A DNA stretch of 64,000 bases, from assembly GCF_036345255.1 (NCBI RefSeq), contig NZ_CP107783.1, positions 7,619,001 through 7,683,000 on the forward strand. The letters run 5' to 3'. The translations under genes were made by a program, and so were the position numbers. The notes beneath the pieces were generated by a model, which had not been told where the DNA came from, made no database searches, and saw nothing but the letters and a program-made list of their open reading frames with translations. The DNA is from Streptomyces sp. NBC_00569. GTDB lineage: Bacteria > Actinomycetota > Actinomycetes > Streptomycetales > Streptomycetaceae. This document shows, piece by piece, positions 40,789 to 50,190 of the stretch. Within the stretch, counting starts at the first letter, position 1. Each line of letters opens with the position of its first letter.

Positions 40789-42185
40789 TAGATGACCAGG
40801 GACAGCAGCAGGACCAGGCCACCGGCGACGACCGAGATGATCGTCTCCATGACGGACCAGGTCTTGATGGTCTGCCCGACGTCCAGGCCGAAGTACTCCT
40901 TCACCAGCCAGAAGCCCGCGTCGTTCACGTGGCTGAAGAAGAGCGAGCCGGCGCCGATCGCGAGGACCAGCAGGGCCGTGTGCGCGGTCGACATGTCGGC
41001 CGCGAGCGGCGCCACGAGGCCGGCCGCCGAGATGGTCGCGACGGTGGCGGAGCCCGTGGCGAGGCGTATGACGACCGCGATCAGCCAGGCGAGCAGCAGA
41101 GCCGGGATCGACCAGTCCTTGGAGATGTCGAGGACCATCTGGCCCACGCCCGAGTCGATGAGGGTCTGCTTGAAGCCGCCGCCCGCGCCGACGATGAGGA
41201 GGACGCCCGCGATCGGGGCGAGCGACTTCTCGACGGTGGAGGACAGACGGTCCTTGGTGAACCCGGCCGCGCGGCCCAGTGTGAACATGCCGACGATCAC
41301 GGCGGCGAGCAGGGCGATCAGCGGCGAACCGATGACGTCGAAGACGCGCTGCACGGTGTGCTCGGGCTTGTCCACCACGATGTCGACGAGCGCCTTGGCG
41401 AGCATCAGGACGACGGGGAGCAGGATCGTGGCGACGGCCGCGCGGAAGCTGGGACGCTTCTCCAGGTCGTCGCTGGCGCGCGCCGGGGTCATCTTGTCCG
41501 GGGCCTGGACGTCCACCCAGCGGGCGGCGACCTTCGAGAACAGCGGACCCGCGATGATCACGGTCGGGATGGCGACGAGGACACCCAGGGCGAGCGTGAC
41601 GCCGAGGTTGGCGCCGACGGCGTCGATCGCGACGAGCGGGCCGGGGTGCGGCGGGATCAGGCCGTGCATGACCGACAGGCCGGCGAGGGCCGGGATGCCG
41701 ATGCGCATCACCGAGTAGTTGCCGCGCTTGGCGACCATCAGGACGACCGGGATCAGCAGCACGATGCCGACCTCGAAGAACAGCGGCAGACCGATCACCG
41801 AAGCGATCAGGACCATCGCCCACGGCATGGCGCGCCCGCCCGCCTTGGCGAGGATCGTGTCGACGATCTGGTCGGCGCCGCCCGAGTCGGCGAGCAGCTT
41901 GCCCAGGATCGCGCCGAGCGCGATCAGCACACCCACACCGGCCACCGTGGAACCAAGGCCCGTGGTGAAGCTGACGATGGTCTTGTCCAGGGGGGCGCCC
42001 GCGAAGGCTCCCAGGGCCAGGGAACCGATGGTCAGCGCCAGGAAGGCGTGGACCCGGAACTTGGTGATGAGCAGAACGATGACAGCGATGCCCGCGAGGA
42101 CGGCGATCCCCAGCTGGGCGTGGCCCGCCGAGGTGATCGGTTCGACGGCATCCGCTGCCAGCGTCTCGACGCTGAGACTGGTCAC
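40788..42185 (-). CDS. gntP: Gluconate:H+ symporter, GntP family
   Basis: 465 residues, 12 or more membrane segments. Family features include LLITKFRVHAFLALTIGSLALG, PLFFEVGIVLLIPVV and GLIPPHPGPLVAI, the last a GntP hallmark. It takes up gluconate or idonate with protons. GTG 42185 is preceded by AAGGAAG. It lies 72 nt after gntK on the same strand, with a weak CAGCGC-CGG-GCGCTG hairpin between that might lower read-through. Confidence 0.92.
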   Translation of the reverse strand: MTSLSVETLAADAVEPITSAGHAQLGIAVLAGIAVIVLLITKFRVHAFLALTIGSLALGAFAGAPLDKTIVSFTTGLGSTVAGVGVLIALGAILGKLLADSGGADQIVDTILAKAGGRAMPWAMVLIASVIGLPLFFEVGIVLLIPVVLMVAKRGNYSVMRIGIPALAGLSVMHGLIPPHPGPLVAIDAVGANLGVTLALGVLVAIPTVIIAGPLFSKVAARWVDVQAPDKMTPARASDDLEKRPSFRAAVATILLPVVLMLAKALVDIVVDKPEHTVQRVFDVIGSPLIALLAAVIVGMFTLGRAAGFTKDRLSSTVEKSLAPIAGVLLIVGAGGGFKQTLIDSGVGQMVLDISKDWSIPALLLAWLIAVVIRLATGSATVATISAAGLVAPLAADMSTAHTALLVLAIGAGSLFFSHVNDAGFWLVKEYFGLDVGQTIKTWSVMETIISVVAGGLVLLLSLVI

Positions 42186-42257
42186 GGTTCTTCCTTGGTG
42201 TGGGTGGGGACTTCTGGAACTACTTCAGCGCCGGGCGCTGGGGGACGGGGACCGGCC

Positions 42258-42770
42258 TCAGAGGTCGGCGAGGGCCGCGACGGCCCGCTCCGTGATCTCC
42301 TCGGGGCTGCCCGACACATCGACGTCGACGCCCGCCTCGTCCGCCGCGAGCGGCTGGAGCGTGGCGAACTGCGAGTCCAGCAGGGCCGTGGGCATGAAGT
42401 GCCCCTGGCGGTGCGACATCCGGTCCTCGATCAGGGCGCGGTCGCCTGTGAGGTGGACGAACACGACTCCGGGGGCCTCGGCCCTGAGCCGGTCGCGATA
42501 GCTCCGCTTGAGGGCGGAGCTGCTGACGACGCCGCCGAGTCCCGCCCTTCCGTGCGCCCACTCGCCGATGGCGTCGAGCCACGGCCACCGGTCGTCGTCG
42601 GTCAGGGGGGTGCCGGCCGACATCTTGGCGATGTTCGCCGGCGGGTGGAAGTCGTCGCCCTCGGCGTACGGGACGCCGAGCCTGTCTGCGAGCAGGGGGC
42701 CGATCGTGGTCTTGCCGGTCCCTGCTACGCCCATGACTACGACGACGTGGGGGGTGCGTCGTGTCTTCAT
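42258..42770 (-). CDS. gntK: Gluconokinase
   Basis: 170 residues, typical of GntK-type kinases. P-loop GVAGTGKTT near the N-terminus, EGDDFHPPANIAKMSAGTPLTDDDRWPWL (substrate region) and HFMPTALLDSQFATLQP. It phosphorylates gluconate to 6-phosphogluconate. The start has GAGGACGCG before the ATG. First gene of the leftward gntK-gntP unit, divergent from gntR, with the operator between. Confidence 0.93.
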   Translation of the reverse strand: MKTRRTPHVVVVMGVAGTGKTTIGPLLADRLGVPYAEGDDFHPPANIAKMSAGTPLTDDDRWPWLDAIGEWAHGRAGLGGVVSSSALKRSYRDRLRAEAPGVVFVHLTGDRALIEDRMSHRQGHFMPTALLDSQFATLQPLAADEAGVDVDVSGSPEEITERAVAALADL

Positions 42771-42851
42771 CGCGTCCTCGCTGTCTTCTTCGACATCGCT
42801 GTGTCACGCCACTGAAACCTGAATGGTCGGACAAATTCAAGGGACTGTGAC

Positions 42852-42871
42852 ATAAAAGTCTGACTTTTTAT
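42852..42871. promoter_or_regulatory. GntR operator in the gntK/gntR divergon
   Basis: Inverted repeat ATAAAAGTC-T-GACTTTTTAT, with a perfect AAAAGTC/GACTTTT core. It is AT-rich against the GC background and 30 nt before the gntR start. Likely bound by the GntR encoded at 42901. Confidence 0.75.
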
Positions 42872-42900
42872 TCCGTCGACCCGCCTCGTACGCTGACGTC

Positions 42901-43602
42901 ATGACCACACAGGGCCGGGGGCTGCACGCCCACGTACTGGAGAACCTCGGCCCCGCCATCACCGCCGGGGAGTACCCACCGGGCAGCGTGCTGCGCACGG
43001 ACGAACTGGCCCAGCGGTACGAGGTGTCACGTTCGGTCATGCGGGAGGCCGTACGGGTGCTCGAGTCGATGCACCTCGTGGAGTCCCGGCGCCGGGTCGG
43101 CGTGACCGTGCGGCCCACCGAGGAGTGGAACGTCTACGACCCGCAGGTCATCCGCTGGCGGCTGGCCGGCGCGGACCGGCCGCGGCAGTTGCGCTCCCTC
43201 ACGGTGCTGCGTTCGGCGGTCGAGCCGGTCGCGGCCGGCCTCGCCGCGACGCACGCCACGGCCGAGCAGTGCGCGGCGCTCACCGAGTGCGCGCTCGGCA
43301 TGGTCGCCACGTCACGCGGCCAGCAACTGGAGGCGTACCTCGTCCACGACATCGAGTTCCACCGGGTCGTCCTGAACGCGTCGGGCAACGAGATGTTCGC
43401 CCGGCTCGGTGACGTGGTCGCGGAGGTCCTCGCGGGCCGTACGCACCACCAGGTGATGTTCGAGGACCCGGACCCGGCGGCCGTGTCACTCCATGTGCAG
43501 GTCGCCGAGGCCGTCCGCGAGGGGGACGCGGCCCGCGCGGAGGCACTCACGCGCGAGATCGCGGTGGGCGCGCTCGAGGAACTGGACATCCTCGCGCCCT
43601 GA
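42901..43602 (+). CDS. gntR: GntR-family (FadR/FCD) transcriptional regulator of gluconate genes
   Basis: 233 residues. The N-terminal winged helix is VLRTDELAQRYEVSRSVMREAVRVLESMHLVESRRRVGVTV. The FCD effector domain has conserved metal-ligand His/Asp positions (HDIEFHRVVLNASGNEMF). ATG 42901 has TACGCT 6 nt upstream and no Shine-Dalgarno: a leaderless start. It is divergent from gntK/gntP and is expected to repress both through 42852-42871, relieved by gluconate or 6-phosphogluconate. Confidence 0.9.
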   Translation: MTTQGRGLHAHVLENLGPAITAGEYPPGSVLRTDELAQRYEVSRSVMREAVRVLESMHLVESRRRVGVTVRPTEEWNVYDPQVIRWRLAGADRPRQLRSLTVLRSAVEPVAAGLAATHATAEQCAALTECALGMVATSRGQQLEAYLVHDIEFHRVVLNASGNEMFARLGDVVAEVLAGRTHHQVMFEDPDPAAVSLHVQVAEAVREGDAARAEALTREIAVGALEELDILAP

Positions 43603-43618
43603 GCGCGCAAGCCCGCGA

Positions 43619-44011
43619 CTATTCGATGAAGTCGCCGTCGACGTACACCCATGCGCCGTCGAGCCGTATGAACCTGCTGCGCTCGTGCAGCGAACCGGGC
43701 CGCCCGCCGTCGGTGTAGCGGGCCCGGAACGTCACCGTGCCGGTGCTGTGGAACGCCGAACCCTCGGTCGTCCCCAGGATCTCCAGACCGGTCCACTTCA
43801 TGCCCGGCTCGAAGGTGACGGCCGGGGGCCGGGTGGCCGGGTGCCAGGTCCGCAGCAGATACGCGGCGTCCTTGACGGTGAAGGCGCAGTAGCGGGACCG
43901 CATCAGGGCCTCCGCGGTCGGCGCGTTCGCCCGTCCGGAGTGATACCGGCCGCAGCAGGTGTCGTACGCGGAGGGGAGCCCGCAGGGGCAGGTGGGGGCG
44001 GGGCGTGACAT
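43619..44011 (-). CDS. YchJ-like SEC-C protein (UPF0225)
   Basis: 130 residues. N-terminal Cys motif CPCGLPSAYDTCCGRYHSG (SEC-C-like), then PTAEALMRSRYCAFTVKDAAYLLRTWHP, the YchJ family signature; the middle is an NTF2-like fold. The function of the family is uncertain. It is convergent with gntR across 16 nt. Confidence 0.85.
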   Translation of the reverse strand: MSRPAPTCPCGLPSAYDTCCGRYHSGRANAPTAEALMRSRYCAFTVKDAAYLLRTWHPATRPPAVTFEPGMKWTGLEILGTTEGSAFHSTGTVTFRARYTDGGRPGSLHERSRFIRLDGAWVYVDGDFIE

Positions 44012-44060
44012 GCGGACGATTCAACCAGCTCCGCCGCCGATCACCCGGCCCCCACCCCCG

Positions 44061-46322
44061 TCATCGCGTCACGGTCAGCGCCGCGCCCCGCGTGCGGTCC
44101 GACGAGGGTCCGGTCTCGATCGAGAACTCGCCGGGCTCCACGGCGAGGTCCAGGTCCCGGGTGACCGAGGCGAGCACCTCGGTGTCGACGGCGAACACGG
44201 CCTGTGCACTCCCACCCGGCTCCAGATCGAGCCGTACGAACCCGCGCAGCTCCCGCACACGCGGCCACGACGTACCGCCCGACACCCGGCGCACATACAG
44301 CTGCACCGTCTCGCGCACGGGCCGTGTCCCGGTGTTCGTCACCGTGACGGAGCACGTCGTGCCGGGTTCACCGACTGTGACGGTGGAACGCGCGAGGCGG
44401 GGCGCCCCGTACTCGACCGTCGAGTAGGACAGGCCGTGGCCGAAGGAGTGCCGCGCGGTCACGCTCTGGTCCACGTAGCCGCGGTAGCCGTGGTCCTTGG
44501 CGTTGTAGAACACCGGCAGTTGCGCGGCGGACCGCGGCACCGACACCGGGAGCCGGCCCGCCGGCGACGCCGTCCCGAACAGGACGTCGGCCACCGCCCG
44601 TCCGCCCCACGGACCCGGATACCAGGCGCACAGCACGCCCTTCGCCTTCCCCGTGAGGTCGGGCAGTGCGTGCGGGCGGCCCTGGACCAGGACCACGACG
44701 ACCGGGGTGCCCGTCGCCGCCACCGCGTCGAGCAGCGCCGACTGCCCGTCGGGCAGGCGCAGATCGGCCAGGTCGACGCCTTCGCCGCAGGTCATGCCGA
44801 CCGGGTTCCCCGAGGCGACGACGGCCGCCCCGTTGGCCTCGAAACGCGTGTCGGTCTCGCGGGCGCTCGACCCGCCGAGGACGAGCACGGCCACGTCCGC
44901 CGACGCGGCCAGAGCGACCGCCTCCGGCACGCCGGAGAGATCGCCGCCGACGAGCTCGCAGCCGCGCGCGTACGCCACTTCGGAGCCGGGACCGGCCCCC
45001 GCCCGGATCCCGTCGAGCACGGTGACACCCGAGCCGGGCCGCTGCGGCGCGGTGTAGTCGCCGATCTGGCCCGGAACGGAGTCCGCGCCGGGACCCACGA
45101 CCGCGATGCGGCCCAGTGAAGGGCTGATCGGCAGCGTCGCCCCGTCGTGCTCCAGGAGCACGATCGACTCCCGGGCCACGCGCTCGCTCAACTCACGTAC
45201 ACCGGAAGGCTGTTCAGGTTCCCCGACGTAGGGCCGCTCGAAGAGGCCGAGGCGGAATTTGAGCGTGAGGACGCGCTCCACCGCCGTGTCCACGGTCTCC
45301 TCCGCCACGAGCCCTCGCTCGACGGCCTCCCCGAGTCGCGGGAAGCAGTCGTCCCACAGGCTCAGATCCGTGCCCGCCGCCAGGGCGAGCGCGCCCGCCG
45401 CCGCGGGATCGCCGGCCAGCCGCGTCAGCCGGTCGAGGGCGCCCCCGTCCGCCATCACGATGCCGTCGAATCCCCAGCGTTCCCGCAGGAGTTCGGTCAG
45501 GAGCCACCGGCTCGCGGCGCACGGCAGGCCGTCGAACTCGTTGTACGCCGCCATCACGCCCGCGGCGCCCTCGCGGACCCCCGCCCGCGCCGCCGCCAGA
45601 TGGATCTCGTGCAGCTCGCGGGCGCCCAGCTCGGTGGCCGCGCTGTTGCGCCCGCCGACCGAGGAACCCTGGCCCGCGAAGTGCTTGAGCACCACCCCCA
45701 CCCCGGCCCGCCGCATGCCCCGTACGAGCGCCTCCGTGAACCGGGCCGCCAGATACGGGTCCTCGCCGAAGCACTCCTCGGCACGGCCCCAGCGCGGGTC
45801 GCGGACGAGGTCGAGCGCCGACACCAGGGCCAGATGGCCACCCCTGGCCCGCAGTTCGGCCCCGGCCGCGGCCGCCGCCTCCTCGTAGAGGTCCGGGTCC
45901 CAGGTCGACCCCACGGCCAGGTTCACCGGCAGGACGGTGCCGTCGAGCGCCTGGTGGCCGTGCGGGACCTCCTCGACCAGGAGCACCGGGATGCCGAGGC
46001 GCGTCTGCTCGACCATGTGCCGCTGCACCGAGTCCGCGACGCCCGCCGCGTCCGCCGCCGTGATCCCGTCGGCGAACGTCACCCCGGACCACGGGTCCGC
46101 GCGCTGCAACCCGTACAGGGCGCCCATGCCGTCGTACGCGGCGACCTCGGAGCGGAACGCGTCCGTGAGCCGGTGGCCCGAGCCGGTGCGCTCGTAGGCG
46201 TGCCAGCCGTACATCCGCTGGTTGAGCTGCCCGACCTTCTCGGTGAGCGTCATCCGGCCGAGCAGGTCCCGCACGCGCTCGGGCACCGGGGCCGCGGGAT
46301 CGCGGTACAGCGGCTCGCTCAT
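44061..46322 (-). CDS. Glycoside hydrolase family 3 enzyme (beta-glucosidase/xylosidase type)
   Basis: 753 residues, no signal peptide, so intracellular. N-terminal barrel: LTLVSALDLVRDPRWGRAEECFGEDP-like block, VLKHFAGQGSSVGGRN and the nucleophile Asp292 in GIVMADGGAL. The C-terminal alpha/beta domain begins ARESIVLLEHDGATLPI; FSFGHGLSYSTVEY and an FnIII-like domain end the protein. It removes terminal sugars from oligosaccharides brought in by the ABC importer of the same operon. ATG 46322 overlaps the stop of the preceding glycosidase gene (ATGA). Exact sugar unknown. Confidence 0.9.
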   Translation of the reverse strand: MSEPLYRDPAAPVPERVRDLLGRMTLTEKVGQLNQRMYGWHAYERTGSGHRLTDAFRSEVAAYDGMGALYGLQRADPWSGVTFADGITAADAAGVADSVQRHMVEQTRLGIPVLLVEEVPHGHQALDGTVLPVNLAVGSTWDPDLYEEAAAAAGAELRARGGHLALVSALDLVRDPRWGRAEECFGEDPYLAARFTEALVRGMRRAGVGVVLKHFAGQGSSVGGRNSAATELGARELHEIHLAAARAGVREGAAGVMAAYNEFDGLPCAASRWLLTELLRERWGFDGIVMADGGALDRLTRLAGDPAAAGALALAAGTDLSLWDDCFPRLGEAVERGLVAEETVDTAVERVLTLKFRLGLFERPYVGEPEQPSGVRELSERVARESIVLLEHDGATLPISPSLGRIAVVGPGADSVPGQIGDYTAPQRPGSGVTVLDGIRAGAGPGSEVAYARGCELVGGDLSGVPEAVALAASADVAVLVLGGSSARETDTRFEANGAAVVASGNPVGMTCGEGVDLADLRLPDGQSALLDAVAATGTPVVVVLVQGRPHALPDLTGKAKGVLCAWYPGPWGGRAVADVLFGTASPAGRLPVSVPRSAAQLPVFYNAKDHGYRGYVDQSVTARHSFGHGLSYSTVEYGAPRLARSTVTVGEPGTTCSVTVTNTGTRPVRETVQLYVRRVSGGTSWPRVRELRGFVRLDLEPGGSAQAVFAVDTEVLASVTRDLDLAVEPGEFSIETGPSSDRTRGAALTVTR

Positions 46323-48253
46323 CGCAGTTCCAGGATGCGCACGCCGTACGGGTCCAGGGTGACGTCCGTGACGGGCTCGCCCGTCCCCGCGTCGTGCAGC
46401 GGTCCGTCCGCCTCCGGACGCACCGCCACCTCCTGCCCGGACTGGCTCACCAGCCACACGAACCGCCGCCCGTCCTCATGGACCAGCACATCGGCCGACA
46501 CGTACGGGCTCTCCACCGTCACGGGCCGTGCCACCCCGGCGACCTCGGCGAGCGCCGCGTACAGCCGGTGCGTCTGCTCCGGGTTGACGTGCGCCGTGCG
46601 GGCGGCCATGTGCTCCAGCGGATACGTCGCGAGGACGGTGCGGCCGAGGCCCGTGGCCCGCGAGAGCAGCGCCGGGCGGCCGTGCGCGTCGACGGCGACG
46701 ACCTCCGCGTCGCGCGCCTCGACCGGCAGGTACGCCCGGCTGTCCTCGTTGCCCGCGACGGGGAAGCGCAGGATCTCACCGGCCCTGATGCCCCCGAAGC
46801 CCTTCGTGAACGTCATCTCCAGGACGTCGTCCTCGATCGGCTCGGCCACCCCGTACGACAGCTGCATCTCGACCCCGAAGAGACCGTCCAGGTCGTCGAA
46901 CCACGGTCCGCGCGTCCCGGGGTGCTCGCCCGAGCAGAAGGACAGATAGACCGTCGCTCCCTCGGCGGCCCGCCGTGCCAGCGCGCGCCGGGTGCGGGTC
47001 GTCAACTGCCGTGTGGCGGGGAGGAGATAGAGCGAAGCGTCCTCGCTGATGCCGTCCGCCTCCCGGGTGAGACCCACCGCCAGGTCGGCGGCGCGCGCCG
47101 CGACGTACCCCTGGTGGAGCGAGGTGAAGATGAGCGGGCGGTCGGCGGGGCGGCTGTAGGGGTAGCCGCGCTCCAGGAAGGCGGGCACGACCAGCGCGGC
47201 CCCGGCGTCCGAGCGGCGGCAGCGCGCGAAGTCGACCCGCGCCAACACCTCGGCGAAAGTGGCGAGTTCGACGAGCGGGGCCTTCGGGGCGCCCGTGCTG
47301 TCCGTGATGCCGAAGTGCATCTCGAAGGGGTGGTGGTCGTAGGGGGACCGGTCCCACAGGTCGTCGTAGTCCGTGTTGTTCCAGGCCACCCAGCCCGTCG
47401 CGCCGCCGAGCAGCGAGTTGTGCAGGGTCTGGCGGTAGTACACGCCCGCGTTCTCGGCGGAGACGGTGTCCGTCGACAGGCCGAACTCCTCCAGGACCAC
47501 CGGCTGCCCCGTGACGGCCGCGAGCTCGCACTCGAACGCGGCCCGGTAGTGCTGGCGCGGCCGGTCCGTGTCGGAGCGGTAGACGTGCGGGCCCACGAAG
47601 TCGACGTACTCCGCGGTGTCCCGCAGCGAGAAACCGTTGTCGCGGCCCGTCACCTCGATGCCCCACGCCCCGTCGCCCAGGGAGACGGGCTGGGTGCCGC
47701 CGGCCGCGCGCACCGCGTTGCACATGGCCTGCGCCCACGCCGTGACGACGTCACCGGAGGGCGGGTCGACCTGGTAGATCCGCCCGTAACCCGGCATCTC
47801 GTTGGTGATCAGCCAGCCCGTGACCGCCGGGTGGTCCTTGAAACGGCGCGTCATCTGCGACACGAACCACGCCTGGCGGCCGACCATCCACACGTCCTCG
47901 TACAGGTCCCGGCCCCCGCGCCAGGCCGGATCCCAGTTCTCGCCGGACATGTGGCCGACGATGAACGTCGGTACGGTGCCCATGCCCGCCTCGGTGTGCG
48001 CGTCGAGGAAGTCGCGGAAGCGCTCGCACAACTCCTCGTCGATCCGGTGCGGTTCGGGGTGGAAGTCGGGCCAGTAGAAGAACGAGCGGGTCATGTTCAG
48101 ACCGTGCTCGCGCAGCACCGCCAGTTCCTCGCGCACCGTCTTCGGCTCGTAGTCGCGCCACATCAGGGGACCGCCGGTGCGGGACCAGAAGTTGGCGCCG
48201 AGCCAGGGCAGGACGGCGGAGTCGTGGGTGAGGTGGGCGCTGTGGCGTCGCAT
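46319..48253 (-). CDS. Clan-A (GH5-like) glycoside hydrolase with C-terminal accessory domain
   Basis: 644 residues, no signal peptide. The TIM-barrel half contains the acid/base Glu152 in GWLITNEMPGYG and the nucleophile Glu256 in VVLEEFGLS, the paired motifs of clan GH-A. The region after about 370 (PLIFTSLHQGYVAARAADLAVGLTREADG) resembles the beta-galactosidase trimerisation-like fold of GH42, and a small beta domain ends the protein (VTLDPYGVRILELR). The combination is close to beta-mannosidase/mannanase-like members, but I cannot assign a subfamily. ATG 48253 has GGAG upstream. It lies between lacI and the GH3 gene in one operon. Confidence 0.82.
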   Translation of the reverse strand: MRRHSAHLTHDSAVLPWLGANFWSRTGGPLMWRDYEPKTVREELAVLREHGLNMTRSFFYWPDFHPEPHRIDEELCERFRDFLDAHTEAGMGTVPTFIVGHMSGENWDPAWRGGRDLYEDVWMVGRQAWFVSQMTRRFKDHPAVTGWLITNEMPGYGRIYQVDPPSGDVVTAWAQAMCNAVRAAGGTQPVSLGDGAWGIEVTGRDNGFSLRDTAEYVDFVGPHVYRSDTDRPRQHYRAAFECELAAVTGQPVVLEEFGLSTDTVSAENAGVYYRQTLHNSLLGGATGWVAWNNTDYDDLWDRSPYDHHPFEMHFGITDSTGAPKAPLVELATFAEVLARVDFARCRRSDAGAALVVPAFLERGYPYSRPADRPLIFTSLHQGYVAARAADLAVGLTREADGISEDASLYLLPATRQLTTRTRRALARRAAEGATVYLSFCSGEHPGTRGPWFDDLDGLFGVEMQLSYGVAEPIEDDVLEMTFTKGFGGIRAGEILRFPVAGNEDSRAYLPVEARDAEVVAVDAHGRPALLSRATGLGRTVLATYPLEHMAARTAHVNPEQTHRLYAALAEVAGVARPVTVESPYVSADVLVHEDGRRFVWLVSQSGQEVAVRPEADGPLHDAGTGEPVTDVTLDPYGVRILELR

Positions 48254-48284
48254 GGTGGTACCTAGCTCCGTTGAAATGCGGTAT

Positions 48285-49334
48285 CTAACAGGGGGTCGCG
48301 GGGCCGGTCGACTCGCGGACGACCAGGTGCGGGCGCCCTTCGAGCGGTGACACGGGGACGTCCTCGCCGCACCGGGCGAGCAGCACGCGCGCGGCGGCGG
48401 CGCCGACCCGCTGCACCTGCTGGTCGACGGTCGTCAGGCGCGGGTGCAGCCAGCGGCCGAGGGGGAGGTTGTCGTAGCCGACGACGGACAGGTCCCGGGG
48501 CACGGCGAGGCCGGCCCGCTGGGCGGTGCCGATGCCGCACACGGCCATCGAGTCGTTGGCGTACACGATCGCGGTCGGACGCTCGGCGCGCCCGATGAGC
48601 TCCTCGGTCGCGGCGACGGCGGCCGACTCCGAGAAGTCGGTGCTCAGGACGGCGGCGGGACGGAGCCCGGCGAGGTCGAGTGTCTCCTCGAAGACCGTGC
48701 GGCGCAGCCGGGTGTGCTGGAGCTCGGGGGGTCCGGAGACGTACGCGATGCGCCGGTGGCCGAGCCCGAGCAGGTGGTCGACCGCCTCGTGGACGCCCGC
48801 CCCCTGGTTGCCGAGCCCGACGGTCGGAACGGACGCCTCAGGGTCGGGCGCGCCGAGCAGCACCGACGGGAGGCCGATGCGGCGCAGCAGCGCCGGGCGC
48901 GGGTCGTCGGCCCGCGCGTCCGTCAGGACGGCACCGTCGACCCGGCCCTCCGAGGCGAGCCGCTCGTACAGCGCGCTCTCCTCGTCGACACCGGCGACGA
49001 GATGCAGGAGCAGACCGTAGCCGCGCGGCGCCAACTCGCCCTCTATACCGGTGATCAGCTCACTGAAGTGCGGGTCGGCCCCTAGCACGTCGGTGGGCCT
49101 GCGCACGACGAGCGCGAGCGTGCGGGTACGGGCGCTGCGCAGCGCCGAGGCGGACGCGCTCGGCGACCAGCCGAGCTCCGCCGCCGCGTCGAGGATCCGC
49201 CGCCGGGTCGGCTCGGCGAGCCGGCCCTTCTCGTTGAAGGCCTGCGACACGGCGGCCGTCGAGACTCCCGCCGCGGCCGCCACCGCCTTGATGGTCGGAC
49301 GACCGGTCGGCCGTTTCGGTCGGGTCCCGCTCAC
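48285..49334 (-). CDS. LacI-family transcriptional regulator
   Basis: 349 residues from GTG 49334, overlapping the permease stop (GTGA). DNA-binding helices: PTIKAVAAAAGVSTAAVSQAFNEKGRLAEPTRRRILDAAAELGWSP. The periplasmic-binding-like ligand domain has HRRIAYVSGPPELQHTRLR and SVVGYDNLPLGRWLHPRLTTV. It is embedded in the sugar operon it should control; the palindrome at 52502-52517 upstream of the binding-protein gene has the central CG expected for a LacI operator. Confidence 0.9.
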   Translation of the reverse strand: MSGTRPKRPTGRPTIKAVAAAAGVSTAAVSQAFNEKGRLAEPTRRRILDAAAELGWSPSASASALRSARTRTLALVVRRPTDVLGADPHFSELITGIEGELAPRGYGLLLHLVAGVDEESALYERLASEGRVDGAVLTDARADDPRPALLRRIGLPSVLLGAPDPEASVPTVGLGNQGAGVHEAVDHLLGLGHRRIAYVSGPPELQHTRLRRTVFEETLDLAGLRPAAVLSTDFSESAAVAATEELIGRAERPTAIVYANDSMAVCGIGTAQRAGLAVPRDLSVVGYDNLPLGRWLHPRLTTVDQQVQRVGAAAARVLLARCGEDVPVSPLEGRPHLVVRESTGPATPC

Positions 49335-50176
49335 ATCTTCACCGCCCCACTGACGAGTGCCTGCTGCATCCGCTTCTGGAGCACCGTATAGACGATCCAC
49401 ACCGGTACGAGGGTGAGGACGGTCCCCGCGGTCAGGACCCCGTAGTCCGTCCCGGTGATGGACTTCAGGGTGGGCAGCGCCACCTGGACCGTGCGCTGCG
49501 CCGGGTCCGGGCCGATGATGACGAGCGAGTACAGGTACTCGTTCCAGAACGTCAGGAAGTTCAGGAGCAGTACCGTCGCGATGCCGGGCAGGCACAACGG
49601 CGTGTAGACGTGCCGGAGCACCGCGAAGGTCGAGGCGCCGTCCATGCGGGCCGCCTCCTCCATCTCCCTGGGGACGGTCCGCATGAACTGGACCAGGATC
49701 ACCACCGAGAGCGGCATCGCCGTGGCCGGCAGGAACAGGATCATGAACGTGCGCGTGTGGAACAGGCCGGTGGCCGCGGCGAGCAGGAACGTCGGGAAGA
49801 GCGCCGCGAACGTCGGGATCAGGAACCCCAGCGAGAAGACACTCTCGACGAGGGAGGCGAGCCGGCCCGTCGAACGGGCCAGGGCGAACGCCGCGGGGAT
49901 CGCGAGCGCCAGCGTCAGGACGAGCGAGAACACCGTGACCAGGGCCGAGTTGACGATCGCGAGCCCGAGGTCGGCACTGTGGAAGGCGGTACCGAAGTTG
50001 CCGAGGCCGAACGACGACGGCAGCGCGAACGGACGGGCGAAGATCTCCTCGTTCGTCTTGAACGCCGAGGCGACGAAGTAGTAGAGCGGCACGACGAGGA
50101 GCACGGCGTAGAGCCATACGAGGAGGTGGGCGGGGAGCCAGGACCTGCCGAGGCGGCTGTGCTTGGCGGACTTCAT
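49331..50176 (-). CDS. Carbohydrate ABC transporter permease (MalG-like)
   Basis: 281 residues, six membrane segments. The EAA loop is EMEEAARMDGASTFAVLRHVYTPLCLPG. ATG 50176 has GGAGCC 8 nt upstream. It is paired with the MalF-like permease 14 nt upstream; together they form the channel of a CUT1-type importer. Confidence 0.93.
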   Translation of the reverse strand: MKSAKHSRLGRSWLPAHLLVWLYAVLLVVPLYYFVASAFKTNEEIFARPFALPSSFGLGNFGTAFHSADLGLAIVNSALVTVFSLVLTLALAIPAAFALARSTGRLASLVESVFSLGFLIPTFAALFPTFLLAAATGLFHTRTFMILFLPATAMPLSVVILVQFMRTVPREMEEAARMDGASTFAVLRHVYTPLCLPGIATVLLLNFLTFWNEYLYSLVIIGPDPAQRTVQVALPTLKSITGTDYGVLTAGTVLTLVPVWIVYTVLQKRMQQALVSGAVKM

Positions 50177-50190
50177 GGCGACGGCTCCGA

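Noticed and set aside
40269..42815. Open frame of 848 codons on the plus strand
   Set aside because: It is antisense to idnO, gntP and gntK; the translation is an Arg/Asp/Gly-rich shadow.
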